Positions 16,691-25,990 of a stretch of DNA of 64,000 nt are shown in pieces. The stretch comes from G963704535 sp963704535. Lineage in GTDB: Bacteria > Chloroflexota > Chloroflexia > Chloroflexales > Roseiflexaceae. The stretch spans positions 4,526,001 to 4,590,000 of the forward strand of contig OY969916.1 of assembly GCA_963704535.1 (NCBI GenBank), in the 5' to 3' direction. Within the stretch, counting starts at the first letter, position 1. Each line of letters opens with the position of its first letter. The notes below the pieces were generated by a model. The model saw nothing but the letters and a program-made list of their open reading frames with translations, did no database searches and was not told the origin of the DNA. A program made the translations under genes and the position numbers.

Positions 16691-16765
16691 GCCCACCTTT
16701 CGATCATGCGGCGTATCGTTACGAAGCATCACAAAAAGCTTTCGTGAAGGTCATGCATATTTTCC

Positions 16766-16797
16766 CATTATATCACAAACCGGACGGCCGGTCGGTT
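16766..16797 (-). promoter_or_regulatory. Promoter and TetR-type operator of the redox operon
   Basis: On the minus strand a near-palindrome (AACCGACCGGCCGTCCGGTT, 16 of 20 positions symmetric) lies immediately upstream of a perfect -10 TATAAT (16766-16771). A repressor bound there would cover the promoter. It is the natural target of the TetR protein encoded by the same operon. Confidence 0.65.
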
Positions 16798-16989
16798 ATG
16801 AATAGACTGAGTTTATCGCTTTCGTACATCTGTCTTGTGGCGGAGATACCTGCCGTAATAGTCATACCGGCAACGGTACGCGACTTGCACGAATGCTGAC
16901 GATGCCCAATACTACGGTCCGGCAGTCGAAGTGCCTGGACGGGCCGTCGCGCGCAATGGTTATCGCCGATCAGAGTTTAGGATAGCGCT

Positions 16990-18468
16990 ATGCAATCGCT
17001 GATTCAAAGTGCGCAGGCGCGCTGGCAGGTCGCTCGCGCAGTGGCGCTGCGCCTGTTTGTGCGCCTGGCCCCCTCCGAGCGCCAACGGGTCTTCGCACTG
17101 ACCATCCTCACCGGCGTGCTGTGCGGCCTAGCGGCGGTCGCTTTCCACCTGGCGATCCGCGCCGCCGAGGGCCTGCTGATCGACCGCGCTCTCAGCGCGC
17201 CCGGCTCATCATGGATGTTCTGGACTCTATTGCTGCCAACGGTGGGTGGCGTCATCAGTGGCGCGCTGCTCTCCTATGTCGTGCCCGATGCCCGTGGCAG
17301 CGGCATCCCGCAGGTCAAGGTCGCCTACGCCGTCAAGGGCGGCCGCATGCCCTTCCAGGTCGCGTTCGGCAAATTTGCGCTCGGCGTCATCCAGATCGGC
17401 TCGGGCGCATCGCTGGGCCGCGAGGGACCGACCGTGCAGATCTGCGCCGGGATCGCCAGCACGCTTGGGCGTCTGGCGGCCCTGCCGCGCCAGCGGCAGC
17501 GCCAGTTGCTCCCGGTCGGCGCGGCGGCCGGCATCGCTGCGGCCTTCAACGCGCCGATCGCCGCTGTGACCTTTACGATCGAGGAGGTGGTGGGCGATCT
17601 CGACCAGACCGTGCTGACCGGCGTGATCGTGGCGGCGGCGATCGCTGCGGCGATCGAGCGGGTTGTGCTGGGCGAACACCCGGTCTTTAGTATTCCGCCC
17701 GGCTACGGGCTGCATCACCTCGAGTCGCTGCTGCTGTATGCGCTGTTGGGCATTGCCGGAGCCGGCATCGCGCTGCTGTTCACCGAGTCGCTACTGGGGC
17801 TGCGCGCGGGCTTTCAGCGCCTTGCCGCAGTGCCGCCCTGGGCGCGCCCCGGCATCGGTGGCCTGATCACGGGCGCGCTGGCCGTGGTCGCGCTGTTGTG
17901 GCTCAAGACCGGCGGCGTCACTGGGGGCGGCTACGACACGCTGGGCCGCGCGCTCGCAAGCCAACTGGCCGTGCGGGTGATGCTGGCGCTGTGCCTGATG
18001 AAGCTGGCCGCGACCGTGTTTTGCTACAGCAGCGGCGGCGCGGGCGGAATCTTCGCGCCATCGCTGTTCATCGGCGGGATGCTGGGTGGGGCGTTCGGCA
18101 TGGCCGATGTGGCGCTGTTCGGCCACGACCCCAGCGAGATCGGGGCATTCGCGCTAGTCGGGATGGGCGCGGTCTTCGCCGGGATCATCCGCGCCCCAAT
18201 CACTTCGGTGCTGATCATCTTTGAGATGACCGGCGGCTACAGCCTGATCCTGCCGCTGATGATCGCCAACATGACCGCCTACGCGCTGGCGCGCCACCTC
18301 CGACCGGTGCCGATCTACGAGGCGCTATTGGAGCAGGATGGTGTCCACCTACCGCACCGGGCTGAGGCCGCCACACGCGCTGGAGCAGGTGCAGGTGGCC
18401 GAGGCGATGACCAGCGCGCCAGTTACCCTGCCGGCCGACCTGCCGGTGACAGCAGCACTGGAGCGTAG
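16990..18468 (+). CDS. ClC-family chloride channel or H+/Cl- exchanger (frameshifted near the end of the membrane domain)
   Basis: The voltage-gated chloride channel domain is complete with about ten hydrophobic segments. Selectivity motifs are all present: GSGIPQ, GREGPTVQ with the gating glutamate, AAFNAPIAAVTFTIEE and GGIFAPSLFIGG. After LLEQDGVHLPHR (about residue 457) the frame drifts into low-complexity sequence and stops at 18468. The true continuation, a CBS pair and a TrkA-C domain, is in the next frame at 18338-19162. Restoring one G in the GGG run near 18358-18360 would rejoin them as HRGLRPP. The break may therefore be a homopolymer error rather than decay. Confidence 0.9.
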   Translation: MQSLIQSAQARWQVARAVALRLFVRLAPSERQRVFALTILTGVLCGLAAVAFHLAIRAAEGLLIDRALSAPGSSWMFWTLLLPTVGGVISGALLSYVVPDARGSGIPQVKVAYAVKGGRMPFQVAFGKFALGVIQIGSGASLGREGPTVQICAGIASTLGRLAALPRQRQRQLLPVGAAAGIAAAFNAPIAAVTFTIEEVVGDLDQTVLTGVIVAAAIAAAIERVVLGEHPVFSIPPGYGLHHLESLLLYALLGIAGAGIALLFTESLLGLRAGFQRLAAVPPWARPGIGGLITGALAVVALLWLKTGGVTGGGYDTLGRALASQLAVRVMLALCLMKLAATVFCYSSGGAGGIFAPSLFIGGMLGGAFGMADVALFGHDPSEIGAFALVGMGAVFAGIIRAPITSVLIIFEMTGGYSLILPLMIANMTAYALARHLRPVPIYEALLEQDGVHLPHRAEAATRAGAGAGGRGDDQRASYPAGRPAGDSSTGA

Positions 18469-19162
18469 CGCCGCCTACCCCTTTACCTCTTTCCCGGTGC
18501 TTGACCTGGACGGGCAGTTCGTGGGGCTGGTCAGCGAGGCGAGGCTGCGGCGCACGCTGGCCGAAGATGGCGGTGGCCTGAAGGTCAGGGCGCTGGTCGA
18601 CCGGCGCACGCCACTGTTCGCCGACCAGCGCCTCGTGGAGGCGGTGGTGGCGCTGGACCAGAGTGAGAGCCGTCAACTCGCGGTGGTGGAGCGCAGCACA
18701 CCGCAGCGGCTGGCCGGTATTCTGGCGTTGAGTGACATTGTGCGCGCCCAGGCGCGGGTGGCCCGCAGCGGCACCAGTGTGGCGGGCACTATGCCAGTCT
18801 TCAGCGAGGCGCGGGAGACACTGGCAGATCAGCCGATCTTCCGGCGGTTGCGGCCGTTTAGCATGCGCAGGCTCGCCCCGGCTCAGGACGACAATCTGGA
18901 TCTCCACTACCACACCGTTCAATTGGCACCCGATGCGCCGGCCGCGGGCCAGGCCGTGCGCGCCTTAGCGCTGCCGCCTGGCGTCCTGCTGGTGGCGATC
19001 GAGCGCGCTGAACAGACCATCATCCCACAGGGGGAAACACTGCTGGTTGGTGGCGACCGGGTCACGCTTGTGGCGGCATCGCAGCAGCTTGCTGGAGCGC
19101 TGGCGGCCCTGACCGGCGTGGCGGTGGAGGGCACCGACGAGAGCGGCGAGCAGTGTTTTTGA
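18338..19162 (+). CDS. C-terminal CBS-pair and TrkA-C regulatory part of the ClC protein
   Basis: This frame has no convincing start of its own and reads as the missing end of the upstream channel. It holds a CBS pair (VAEAMTSAPVTLPADLPVTAA through LAGILALSDIV) and a TrkA-C domain near the end (VQLAPDAPAAGQ ... ETLLVGGDRVTLVA). CBS pairs bind adenine nucleotides and TrkA-C domains bind nucleotides or ions, so channel activity would be ligand-controlled. The overlap with the first frame and a one-base offset indicate a frameshift in a single gene spanning 16990-19162. Confidence 0.8.
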   Translation: MVSTYRTGLRPPHALEQVQVAEAMTSAPVTLPADLPVTAALERSAAYPFTSFPVLDLDGQFVGLVSEARLRRTLAEDGGGLKVRALVDRRTPLFADQRLVEAVVALDQSESRQLAVVERSTPQRLAGILALSDIVRAQARVARSGTSVAGTMPVFSEARETLADQPIFRRLRPFSMRRLAPAQDDNLDLHYHTVQLAPDAPAAGQAVRALALPPGVLLVAIERAEQTIIPQGETLLVGGDRVTLVAASQQLAGALAALTGVAVEGTDESGEQCF

Positions 19163-19233
19163 ACCATTGATCGCCATGGGTGCCGGCAAGCCCAGATGAG
19201 AAAAGGGGCAGTGCGGCTTTCTCTTCAAGCACG

Positions 19234-20016
19234 CTAGCCGCGACTGGCCTGATGCCAATGAGCAAGGAATGCCAGTAGTTCGGCCGGCGTTCGCAGCCAC
19301 AGCTCGGCGGCGTTCGGGCGCGGGTCAGCGCGTAGCAGGACACTAAGCCCGGGCGGCTTCATCGCATGAAACGCATCGTCGGTCATATCATCGCCCAGAT
19401 ACGCGATGACCGCCTCGGCACCCAGCTCCGCACGCACGGTTTGCACCGCCACGCCTTCGCGCCCTGGCGCACACAGTTCGACCCCACCATCAAGCGTTCG
19501 CAGGATCAGGCCGGTTTTCTGAGCCAGTGGCGACCACTGCTGCACCAACTCCGCGCGAGACGCATCTACTACCATAGGGGTCAACCCGCGCCAATGCACC
19601 GCGATGCTGGCCGGCTGATCCTCATACATGTAGAGCACATTGCGCTCCTCAAGCCAGCCCCGCGCCTCGGCCAGCCCTTGCGCGTGGAGCCGAGTGAGCG
19701 GCGCGATGGTACATCGACCATCTGGATGCAGCCGCTCCCAACCGCGCCCGCCCCAGACCTCTGGGTGTCGCTCCAGCCCGAGCAAGGGCAGCAGACGGCC
19801 GACCATCTGCCTACTGATGATCACCAGCCAGGTGTGCCCGTCCTGGAGGATGGCGTTGAGCAGCGCGCGCAGTTCGGGATTGGGGGTGGCCTGTCCGTGA
19901 GCCGCATGAAAGAGGGCCAATACTGCATCGTGGTCGAGTAGCAGCGCACGTTGTGGTGCCGATCGCAGTGTTTGAAAGAAAGCGTCAAGGTCGACGGATG
20001 GCTGGGGTACGTCCAT
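19234..20016 (-). CDS. otsB: Trehalose-6-phosphate phosphatase
   Basis: HAD-superfamily phosphatase of 260 residues that releases trehalose from trehalose-6-phosphate. Motif I is LLLDHDAV (D-x-D kept, but H replaces the usual Y), the lid region has YEDQPASIAVHWR, and motif IV is LGDDMTDDAFHAM. Motif II reads SRQ where SGR is usual, so activity should not be taken for granted. The ATG at 20016 follows GAAAGGG. It lies 113 bases downstream of the fused sensor kinase-regulator in the same direction and may be co-transcribed with it. Its partner synthase otsA is at 26390-27850 on the other strand. Confidence 0.85.
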   Translation of the reverse strand: MDVPQPSVDLDAFFQTLRSAPQRALLLDHDAVLALFHAAHGQATPNPELRALLNAILQDGHTWLVIISRQMVGRLLPLLGLERHPEVWGGRGWERLHPDGRCTIAPLTRLHAQGLAEARGWLEERNVLYMYEDQPASIAVHWRGLTPMVVDASRAELVQQWSPLAQKTGLILRTLDGGVELCAPGREGVAVQTVRAELGAEAVIAYLGDDMTDDAFHAMKPPGLSVLLRADPRPNAAELWLRTPAELLAFLAHWHQASRG

Positions 20017-20129
20017 GATCTACCCTTTCATCTTTATCTCTGAGACCTGTAATCGTGCAGCGCTGTGCAAGCAACATCTTGCGCCGCTGCGGACGCTCAG
20101 ATTGCCGCTGGAGTTCGAGCCGTACGTGA

Positions 20130-23100
20130 TTATTCTTTCGCCAGCCGATACCCAACGCCGCGCTCGGTCAGCAGGTAGCGTGGGTTCTTGCTGTCCGGCT
20201 CGATCTTCTGGCGCAGGTGCGCGATATGCACCCACAAATAATGGTTCTCGCCGCCGTACTCCAGCCCCCACACCTCGGCCAGGATCTGCTCGTGGGTCAG
20301 CACCTGCCCGGCATGCCGCGCCAGGTAGGTCAGGATGCGGTACTCGGTCGGCGTCAGATTGACCTCCGCCCCGTCGAGCGTCACGCGCCGCGCTGCCAGG
20401 TCGATCGCTAGCTCGCCGACCTGGATCAGCGAGACCTCGCCCGGCGCCACGTCGGGCTGCGCCCGGCGCAGCACAGCCTCCATGCGCGCCAGCAGCTCGT
20501 TCATCCGAAACGGCTTGGTCACGTAGTCATCGGCGCCGAGTTGCAATCCCAGCACGATATCCTTCTCGGCCGCCCGCGCCGTCAGCATGATGATCGGCAC
20601 ATTAGTCCACTCGCGTAGCTGTTTGCAGACCGCGAAGCCATCCACCCCCGGCAGCATCAGGTCCAGTAGGATGACATCCGGCGGCTGCTGCGCGACCGCC
20701 TCCAGCGCCGCCTGGGACTCCACCACTGCCTGGACGCTGTAGCCCGCTTCGTTCAGACCACCCTCCAGGAGGCGTCGCAGCGCCGGGTCGTCGTCCACCA
20801 CCAGCACCCGCGTCGCGCCGACATGCTGGCGCGCCATGACGTTTGTACCCCCGGCCGCATTTGCAGCCTCATCCAGTGGCAACGCCGGCAGCGAGAACTG
20901 GACCTGTGCGCCGCCGCCTGGAGCGTCGTCGATCCAGATTCGCCCGCCATGAGCCTCGATGAGCGCCTTGCAGATCGCCAGCCCCAGCCCAGTGCCGCCG
21001 ACATTGCGGGTTGTGGACTGCTCAACCTGGTAGAAGCGCTCAAAGACACGCTCGCGCTCGGCCTCGGGGATGCCTGGCCCCTGGTCGCGTACGGCGATGA
21101 TGACCTCCTTTGCAGTGTGCCTCGCGCCGATGGTGATCACACCGCCGGGCGGGGAAAACTTGCGCGCGTTCTCGATCAGGTTGAGCAACACCTGCTCGAT
21201 CCGGCGCCCATCGGCGCTGATCAGCGGCAGGGCGGGCGGCAGGTCGGCCTGGAGACGCACGCCTCCCAAGCGCTCGCGCAACTGGCGAATGACGCCTTGG
21301 ATGATCGCCTGCGGCGCGAGCAGATCGCGCCGGAGCCGCAGCGCCCCGGCCTCAAGCTGTGAGAGGTTGAGCAGATTGTCGATCAGCTCCTGGAGCCGCT
21401 CTCCTTGTATGTCGATAATCTCCAGGAACTCGCGCGTGCGGACCGGATCGGAATCGCCGTAGCCGCGCAGGAGCGTCTCGGTACAGCCTTTGATCGTCGT
21501 CAACGGCGTGCGCAGCTCGTGGCTGACCAGCGCGACGAAGTCGGACTTGAGGCGCTCGACCTCACGCAACTGGCGCAGATCCTGAAAGACTGCGACCGCG
21601 CCACGCAGAGCGCCGTCTTCGTCCCGCAGCGGAACGCTCGTGACCAGCACGGGGACGCGCCGCCCATTAGGCTGCTCGACGATCAGCTCAACTCCGCGGC
21701 GCTCCGCGCCCTCGCGCAACGTCCTGACCAGCGGCAGCTCGTCGAGTGGGCACGGCTCGCCACCGGGCCGGTAGACCCGCCCGGCGAGCGGGTGCTGTTG
21801 CAGGTTAGTTCCTGGGGGCAGATCGCCCAGCAAGGAGATCGCGGCGTGGTTGGCGAGTACAATCTGCTCATCGGGCGTTTCCACAACCACGATCCCCTCC
21901 GGCGAATGATCGAAGACGGTCTGTAGCCGCTGGCGTTCGGTCTGAACCTCGGTAAACAGTTGGGCGTTTTCGAGGACCACGCCGACTTCGGCCGCCAGGG
22001 TCGTGAAGAACGGCAGCTCGTCGGCGGTGAAGCGCTGCGGCTGATCGGAAGCCAGCACCAGGACGCCGATTGGCTGGCCTCGTCCGCGCAGGGGCAGGAC
22101 GATGCCGCTACGAAGCTGGTCGCCCAGCCGGGACATCAGCACGACCTGATCAGCAGGCAGGCCGGCGGCGTCGCCATCGGCAACTAGGATGGGATTGCCA
22201 TCACACAATGCTTGAATGATCGGGCGGGGCACATCAACGAACTGCGCGGAAGCGAGGGCCGTGGTCGAACTGGCCATCATTGACTGCATAGTGGGCGCTC
22301 CGCGGCCATTGCGGGCGGTATACCGCGCGACCAATTCCAGTTGGCGGTCGGGATTGTGTGCGACCCAGACGGCGCCCGCCGGCAGCGCAAGCGCGTGAGC
22401 GATTGTCGTGAGCACATTATGGGCGCGCTGCTCGCGCTGGATGCTTTGCGCCGAGGCCAGGGCGACCGCGTTGAGCACAGTAAGCTGCTGGTTGCGCTGC
22501 TCAGTCTCGTTCAGTTGCGCGCGAACCTGCTCGGCCAGCCCTTCGGTGCGTTCGCGCTCAACCTCGATCGTCCGCATCAGCACGACCATGCGCCGGAAGC
22601 CGACGATGACGAAACCGAGTGCGAGCAGACCCAATACCCCAAGGCCGGTCGTGATCGAGAATTGCAGGGCGCGTGCCCGGCTGAGCTGCTCACGCAACTC
22701 GCTCTGAGTCGTCTGGGTCTGTTGCTGGAGATCGCCAACCCGGCTGCGGAGCGACTCAAACAGCGCCTGGCTGCCGCCTTCGGCCACTTCGGCGGCGGCA
22801 TCGGCCACGCGGCCCTGCTCGACCAGCACGATCTGGTGGTCGGCCCCCTCGCGCTGCCAGCGCTCGACCACCTCGATAAGCTCGGCCACCTGCACTTCGA
22901 GCACCTCGTCAAGGCGTGGCCCAAGCTCGCGCAAGCGCTCAAGGTCGGTTGGCAGCTTATCCTGCGTGGCACGATACTGTTCGAGGAACGCCGGCGCCTG
23001 GGTGATCAGGTAGCCGCGCGTATTCGACTGCATCTGCTGCACGTCGTTCTCAGTCACGATCAGCGCATCGGCGAATGCCTGGGCATCGTCGAGCTGCGCG

Positions 23101-23252
23101 CGGATCGCGTCGTCGCGCGCGCTAACCAGCGGCGGCAACGTGATCAACGCCAGGAGCATCATGACGACGAAAATCATGCCGATCAGCAGCCAATTGCGGG
23201 TACGGAGTGTCAGCAGGTGCGCTGTCGTTCCGGTGGGTGTGGAACGGACCAT
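20130..23252 (-). CDS. Sensor histidine kinase fused to an OmpR-type response regulator
   Basis: A 1040-residue protein holding a whole two-component system. In order: TM1 (about 21-43), a CHASE3-like extracytoplasmic helical domain, TM2 (about 201-220), a coiled coil, GAF (about 260-430), PAS (about 440-560), HisKA with H578 in SHELRTPLTTIKG, HATPase with GGTGLGLAICKALIEAHGG, a receiver with the phospho-acceptor D864 in LLDLMLPG, and a winged-helix DNA-binding domain ending RGVGYRLAKE. The ATG at 23252 follows GAGGAG. Normally kinase and OmpR regulator are separate genes. Here the DNA-binding output is tethered to the membrane unless an internal start (M806, base 20837) or proteolysis frees it. 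otsB follows. Confidence 0.9.
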   Translation of the reverse strand: MVRSTPTGTTAHLLTLRTRNWLLIGMIFVVMMLLALITLPPLVSARDDAIRAQLDDAQAFADALIVTENDVQQMQSNTRGYLITQAPAFLEQYRATQDKLPTDLERLRELGPRLDEVLEVQVAELIEVVERWQREGADHQIVLVEQGRVADAAAEVAEGGSQALFESLRSRVGDLQQQTQTTQSELREQLSRARALQFSITTGLGVLGLLALGFVIVGFRRMVVLMRTIEVERERTEGLAEQVRAQLNETEQRNQQLTVLNAVALASAQSIQREQRAHNVLTTIAHALALPAGAVWVAHNPDRQLELVARYTARNGRGAPTMQSMMASSTTALASAQFVDVPRPIIQALCDGNPILVADGDAAGLPADQVVLMSRLGDQLRSGIVLPLRGRGQPIGVLVLASDQPQRFTADELPFFTTLAAEVGVVLENAQLFTEVQTERQRLQTVFDHSPEGIVVVETPDEQIVLANHAAISLLGDLPPGTNLQQHPLAGRVYRPGGEPCPLDELPLVRTLREGAERRGVELIVEQPNGRRVPVLVTSVPLRDEDGALRGAVAVFQDLRQLREVERLKSDFVALVSHELRTPLTTIKGCTETLLRGYGDSDPVRTREFLEIIDIQGERLQELIDNLLNLSQLEAGALRLRRDLLAPQAIIQGVIRQLRERLGGVRLQADLPPALPLISADGRRIEQVLLNLIENARKFSPPGGVITIGARHTAKEVIIAVRDQGPGIPEAERERVFERFYQVEQSTTRNVGGTGLGLAICKALIEAHGGRIWIDDAPGGGAQVQFSLPALPLDEAANAAGGTNVMARQHVGATRVLVVDDDPALRRLLEGGLNEAGYSVQAVVESQAALEAVAQQPPDVILLDLMLPGVDGFAVCKQLREWTNVPIIMLTARAAEKDIVLGLQLGADDYVTKPFRMNELLARMEAVLRRAQPDVAPGEVSLIQVGELAIDLAARRVTLDGAEVNLTPTEYRILTYLARHAGQVLTHEQILAEVWGLEYGGENHYLWVHIAHLRQKIEPDSKNPRYLLTERGVGYRLAKE

Positions 23253-23509
23253 TATGAAGAACTCCTCACTCGTCCTGCCTCCGCACACGCCGTCCGGCGC
23301 GGCTGCATAGCGAGTAGCGTAGCCTAGAGACTTTCAGATACTGATTGCGACCATCTACGGCCAAGCCCGGTGATCCCTAGTCGGCGATCCGATTAGATCG
23401 GTTTTCTGACAGATGAGCATATTGCACGGTGAGCCTATTGTACCAGGGATGGTGCAGCCTGACGGGAATCTGCTGATCGTTGACATACGCCTTTTGCTCG
23501 GCCACGCCG

Positions 23510-24520
23510 TCAACGCAGGACATTCGGCGGCTTGATATTCACGACCGTGGCAGTCGTTGTTGCCATCTGTGTCGCATTCGGCAGCGTCTCTAGTGGCAGT
23601 GCCTCCCGCAGCACCGACAGATAGGCGTCGTTCAAGCCATTCACACCAAACAGCCAGACCTCTGCGACCCCGGCTTCACGCGCGAGGATGAGATCGCGGC
23701 GCAAGGTTTCGGCGGACACAAAGAGCTCCTCTGGCCCCTCGCCGTCGTTCAAAATACCCAGGGACGGGATGAAGCGATCACCATAGCGCTCGACGCCACA
23801 GCGCAACACGCGCGCCATCTGGTCGTCCGGCAGTCCATCCCCTGTGGCGTAGAGGTTGAGGTGCAGTGTCAGCGCGGGGTAGTCTAGCGGGTCAAAATGC
23901 ATCCCGATCAGCCGCAGGAACAGCGGGTTGAGGCCCATCGTGTCGTGCGAGCGCCACAGGTGGACCGGCGCATTTCGTTCGCGCAGCCAGCGATCGAGGA
24001 ACGCGCGGTTGTGGGGCCAGCTCCCAAAGGAGACTGTCGTCTTGTCACGCGGCATCTCCAGATCCCACAGCACCGGCATGTCGGCTGCCTCGTCGGCCAC
24101 GCGCTCGATCGCGGCCGCGTCCGACCACGTGCCGGGATAGTAGCCTTCTGCGTCGTCCAGTAGCGGCCAGAAATAGACCTCGCGCACCTGTGGGTAGGTG
24201 CGCAGAATGTCGGCGCGTCGCTCCAGGAAGGTCGTGCGGTCAGGGGCGGCGATCGCCAGTGTGACGGGGAAGTTGACCTGCCTGAGGCGTTCTAGCCGCC
24301 AGGGATCGGGAAACTCTTCGTACAACCCCACGCGCACAGTCTTGGGGAGTACTGTCGACGCGCTGGTGCCGCAGAATACATAGGGATTCCAGGGCAACAC
24401 CCGCCGCCCTCCTACCCATTCCACCACAGTCGCGCCCAGCCAGAGCAACACCAGAGTCAGCCCGATCAGCACGCTGCGGAGCGGCTCATACCGCGCTATA
24501 CGTCGCTGGACCTTCAGCAT
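23510..24520 (-). CDS. Membrane-anchored protein of unknown function
   Basis: A 336-residue protein with one N-terminal membrane helix (about residues 12-33, SVLIGLTLVLLWLGATVV) followed by an outward-facing domain. The pattern of strands and helices (VYFWPLLDDAEGYYP, PVLWDLEMPR, VAEVWLFGVNGLND) resembles a TIM-barrel or glycoside-hydrolase-like fold, but no catalytic motif is certain. The ATG at 24520 lies five bases after the PRC-barrel stop; a GTG at 24568 would overlap that gene. It is coupled to the PRC-barrel gene and therefore falls under the same TTAAGG-type promoter. Confidence 0.6.
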   Translation of the reverse strand: MLKVQRRIARYEPLRSVLIGLTLVLLWLGATVVEWVGGRRVLPWNPYVFCGTSASTVLPKTVRVGLYEEFPDPWRLERLRQVNFPVTLAIAAPDRTTFLERRADILRTYPQVREVYFWPLLDDAEGYYPGTWSDAAAIERVADEAADMPVLWDLEMPRDKTTVSFGSWPHNRAFLDRWLRERNAPVHLWRSHDTMGLNPLFLRLIGMHFDPLDYPALTLHLNLYATGDGLPDDQMARVLRCGVERYGDRFIPSLGILNDGEGPEELFVSAETLRRDLILAREAGVAEVWLFGVNGLNDAYLSVLREALPLETLPNATQMATTTATVVNIKPPNVLR

Positions 24521-24525
24521 GGTAC

Positions 24526-25260
24526 TCAAGGGCGCGTCTGGCCGTTCCTGATCTGGTTCTGCGGCCACAAACGTGTCTGGTCATACGCCGGATGTCGCTT
24601 GACCGTCGCACGCAGCAGGCCAACCTCCACGGTTGAGTCACTCCAGTGGATGTCCTTGATACGCTGCCACGGCAGCAGCACCCGCTTACCGGGCAACCAC
24701 GCGCCGGTATCCACGACTGCGGATCGAATCACCCACGTCGTGTCGTCGACAATGAAATCGACCACTTGACCGATAGTGCCATCACTGGCCTGGAGGCGGT
24801 AGCCGATTACCTCGCGGGTGCTGCACAGGTGTGGGTCGTTGCGATGGGTGTCGCCCTCGCCAGGGCGCCCAACAGCGCCGACGGTCGATGGCGCCGCATA
24901 CCAGGACATATCCATAAACCAGAGTCCGGGCAGCATCTCCCAACTTATTGAATAGTCGTCATCCCGGAGACCGGCCACCCCTTGCTGGCGCGAGATCGGT
25001 GGGTTGGTCAAGAGATCGGGGCTGTCCTTGATCTGCTGGCAGGTCAAGGCGACGTCGAGCATCTGGAACGGCTCGCTAACCGCGCCCAGAACCTGCGGCG
25101 CGAGAAGCACGCGCTGGCCCAGCATCCAGCCCCCGATCCGCACAACGAGGTAGCGAACGTTCCCGGTGCGATCGTCGAACAGGAAGTGATCGATCTGCCC
25201 GATCGCGCCGTCACGGGCGCGAATTGTATAGCCACGCATGTCATAGATGCTTCGTAACAT
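24526..25260 (-). CDS. PRC-barrel domain protein (two PRC domains)
   Basis: A 244-residue protein with two PRC-barrel repeats, at about residues 1-75 (GYTIRARDGAIGQIDHFLFDD) and 148-220 (GYRLQASDGTIGQVVDFIVDD). The repeats are joined by a linker rich in charged residues. PRC barrels are small beta-barrels found in photosynthetic reaction centre H subunits, RimM and many stress proteins; the role here is unknown. It starts at the ATG at 25260 and heads an operon with the membrane protein at 23510. The promoter carries a full three-repeat TTAAGG-type operator at 25344-25396. Confidence 0.8.
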   Translation of the reverse strand: MLRSIYDMRGYTIRARDGAIGQIDHFLFDDRTGNVRYLVVRIGGWMLGQRVLLAPQVLGAVSEPFQMLDVALTCQQIKDSPDLLTNPPISRQQGVAGLRDDDYSISWEMLPGLWFMDMSWYAAPSTVGAVGRPGEGDTHRNDPHLCSTREVIGYRLQASDGTIGQVVDFIVDDTTWVIRSAVVDTGAWLPGKRVLLPWQRIKDIHWSDSTVEVGLLRATVKRHPAYDQTRLWPQNQIRNGQTRP

Positions 25261-25343
25261 AGGTACCCCCTTGCATCACGCACCGCAGCGCCATATTGGC
25301 CTCAGCGCGGCGGGTGATACACGTGAATTGTTCTCCTGTCCTT

Positions 25344-25396
25344 ACTCTATGCGTTCACCCTTAAGCTGGCCTAAAACAAGCGCCAGGATTCCTAAA
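25344..25396 (-). promoter_or_regulatory. TTAAGG-type triple-repeat promoter of the PRC-barrel operon
   Basis: Minus-strand half-sites are TTTAGG (25391-25396), TTTAGG (25370-25375) and TTAAGG (25359-25364), with starts 21 and 11 bp apart. After nine bases comes the -10 hexamer TAGAGT (25344-25349). Confidence 0.7.
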
Positions 25397-25468
25397 GATG
25401 CCATAAGGGACACGTGCATCAGGAGCAGGAATGGTTCGTCGTGCGGTTGAGATGACCATTCAAGGAAA

Positions 25469-25512
25469 GGCGGGGAAGCCCTGAAAGTGTCTCTCTTTCA
25501 GGTTTCCCCGCC
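25469..25512 (-). terminator. Terminator after the GerMN gene
   Basis: GGCGGGGAA pairs with TTCCCCGCC and inner CCTGAAAG pairs with CTTTCAGG, giving a long stem. A T-rich tail follows on the minus strand, 33 bases past the GerMN stop. Confidence 0.75.
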
Positions 25513-25544
25513 GTTCTCATGCCCAAATCGTCGCCTGGGACAAG

Positions 25545-25841
25545 CTACGGCTGGATGATGCCATTGGTTTGTCCCTCGATCGCGATTCGCACCTCGCGCA
25601 CGGTGGGGAATTGGAGCAGCGTGCGTGTGATCTGGTCGTGGTTCGCCTGCATACGCAGTGCGCCGCCGCCGCTGTAGGCCCGTAGTTCCTGCGAGAAGGC
25701 GGCTGTCGCGACCCCATTCTCGATCACCCGGCTGCGCAGCATCACTCGCGGCCCCCAGTCCGGCTCGCGGCCGGTGTAGCTCAGCACCTCCTCCGGCGTC
25801 GGGATTACGATCGTGCAGTGCTCCAATAGCCAGGTATGCAT
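25545..25841 (-). CDS. GerMN-domain protein, short form
   Basis: A 98-residue protein matching the GerMN (sporulation/germination) fold: VMLRSRVIENGVATAAFS, an AYSGGGALRMQANHDQI stretch, and the ending FPTVREVRIAIEGQTNGIIQP. The ATG at 25841 is preceded by GGGGGTG. A TTG at 25871 is an alternative, and the frame is open further upstream without an ATG or GTG. Family members usually have a lipoprotein signal and a longer N-terminus, so this may be a shortened copy. It has its own TTAAGG-type promoter and a strong terminator, so it is monocistronic. Confidence 0.6.
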   Translation of the reverse strand: MHTWLLEHCTIVIPTPEEVLSYTGREPDWGPRVMLRSRVIENGVATAAFSQELRAYSGGGALRMQANHDQITRTLLQFPTVREVRIAIEGQTNGIIQP

Positions 25842-25921
25842 CCAAGCACACCCCCACGCCCATCCGGCCAAATCCTGGACGAGCGCGAGGGCGTATTTGG
25901 AGAGTAGGAGGTATGAGGTGG

Positions 25922-25974
25922 ATGATAGCCCCTGTTCCTAAAGAACACCTAAAATAGGGCTGGTGAACCCAAAG
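25922..25974 (-). promoter_or_regulatory. TTAAGG-type triple-repeat promoter of the GerMN gene
   Basis: Minus-strand half-sites CTTTGG (25969-25974), TTTAGG (25948-25953) and TTTAGG (25937-25942) have starts 21 and 11 bp apart. The -10 hexamer TATCAT (25922-25927) begins nine bases further on. Confidence 0.7.
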
Positions 25975-25990
25975 ATATCCTTGAGATCAG

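Noticed and set aside
22341..23327. Plus-strand frame of 328 codons opposite the sensor kinase
   Set aside because: Low-complexity composition typical of antisense to helical coiled-coil coding sequence; no motifs.
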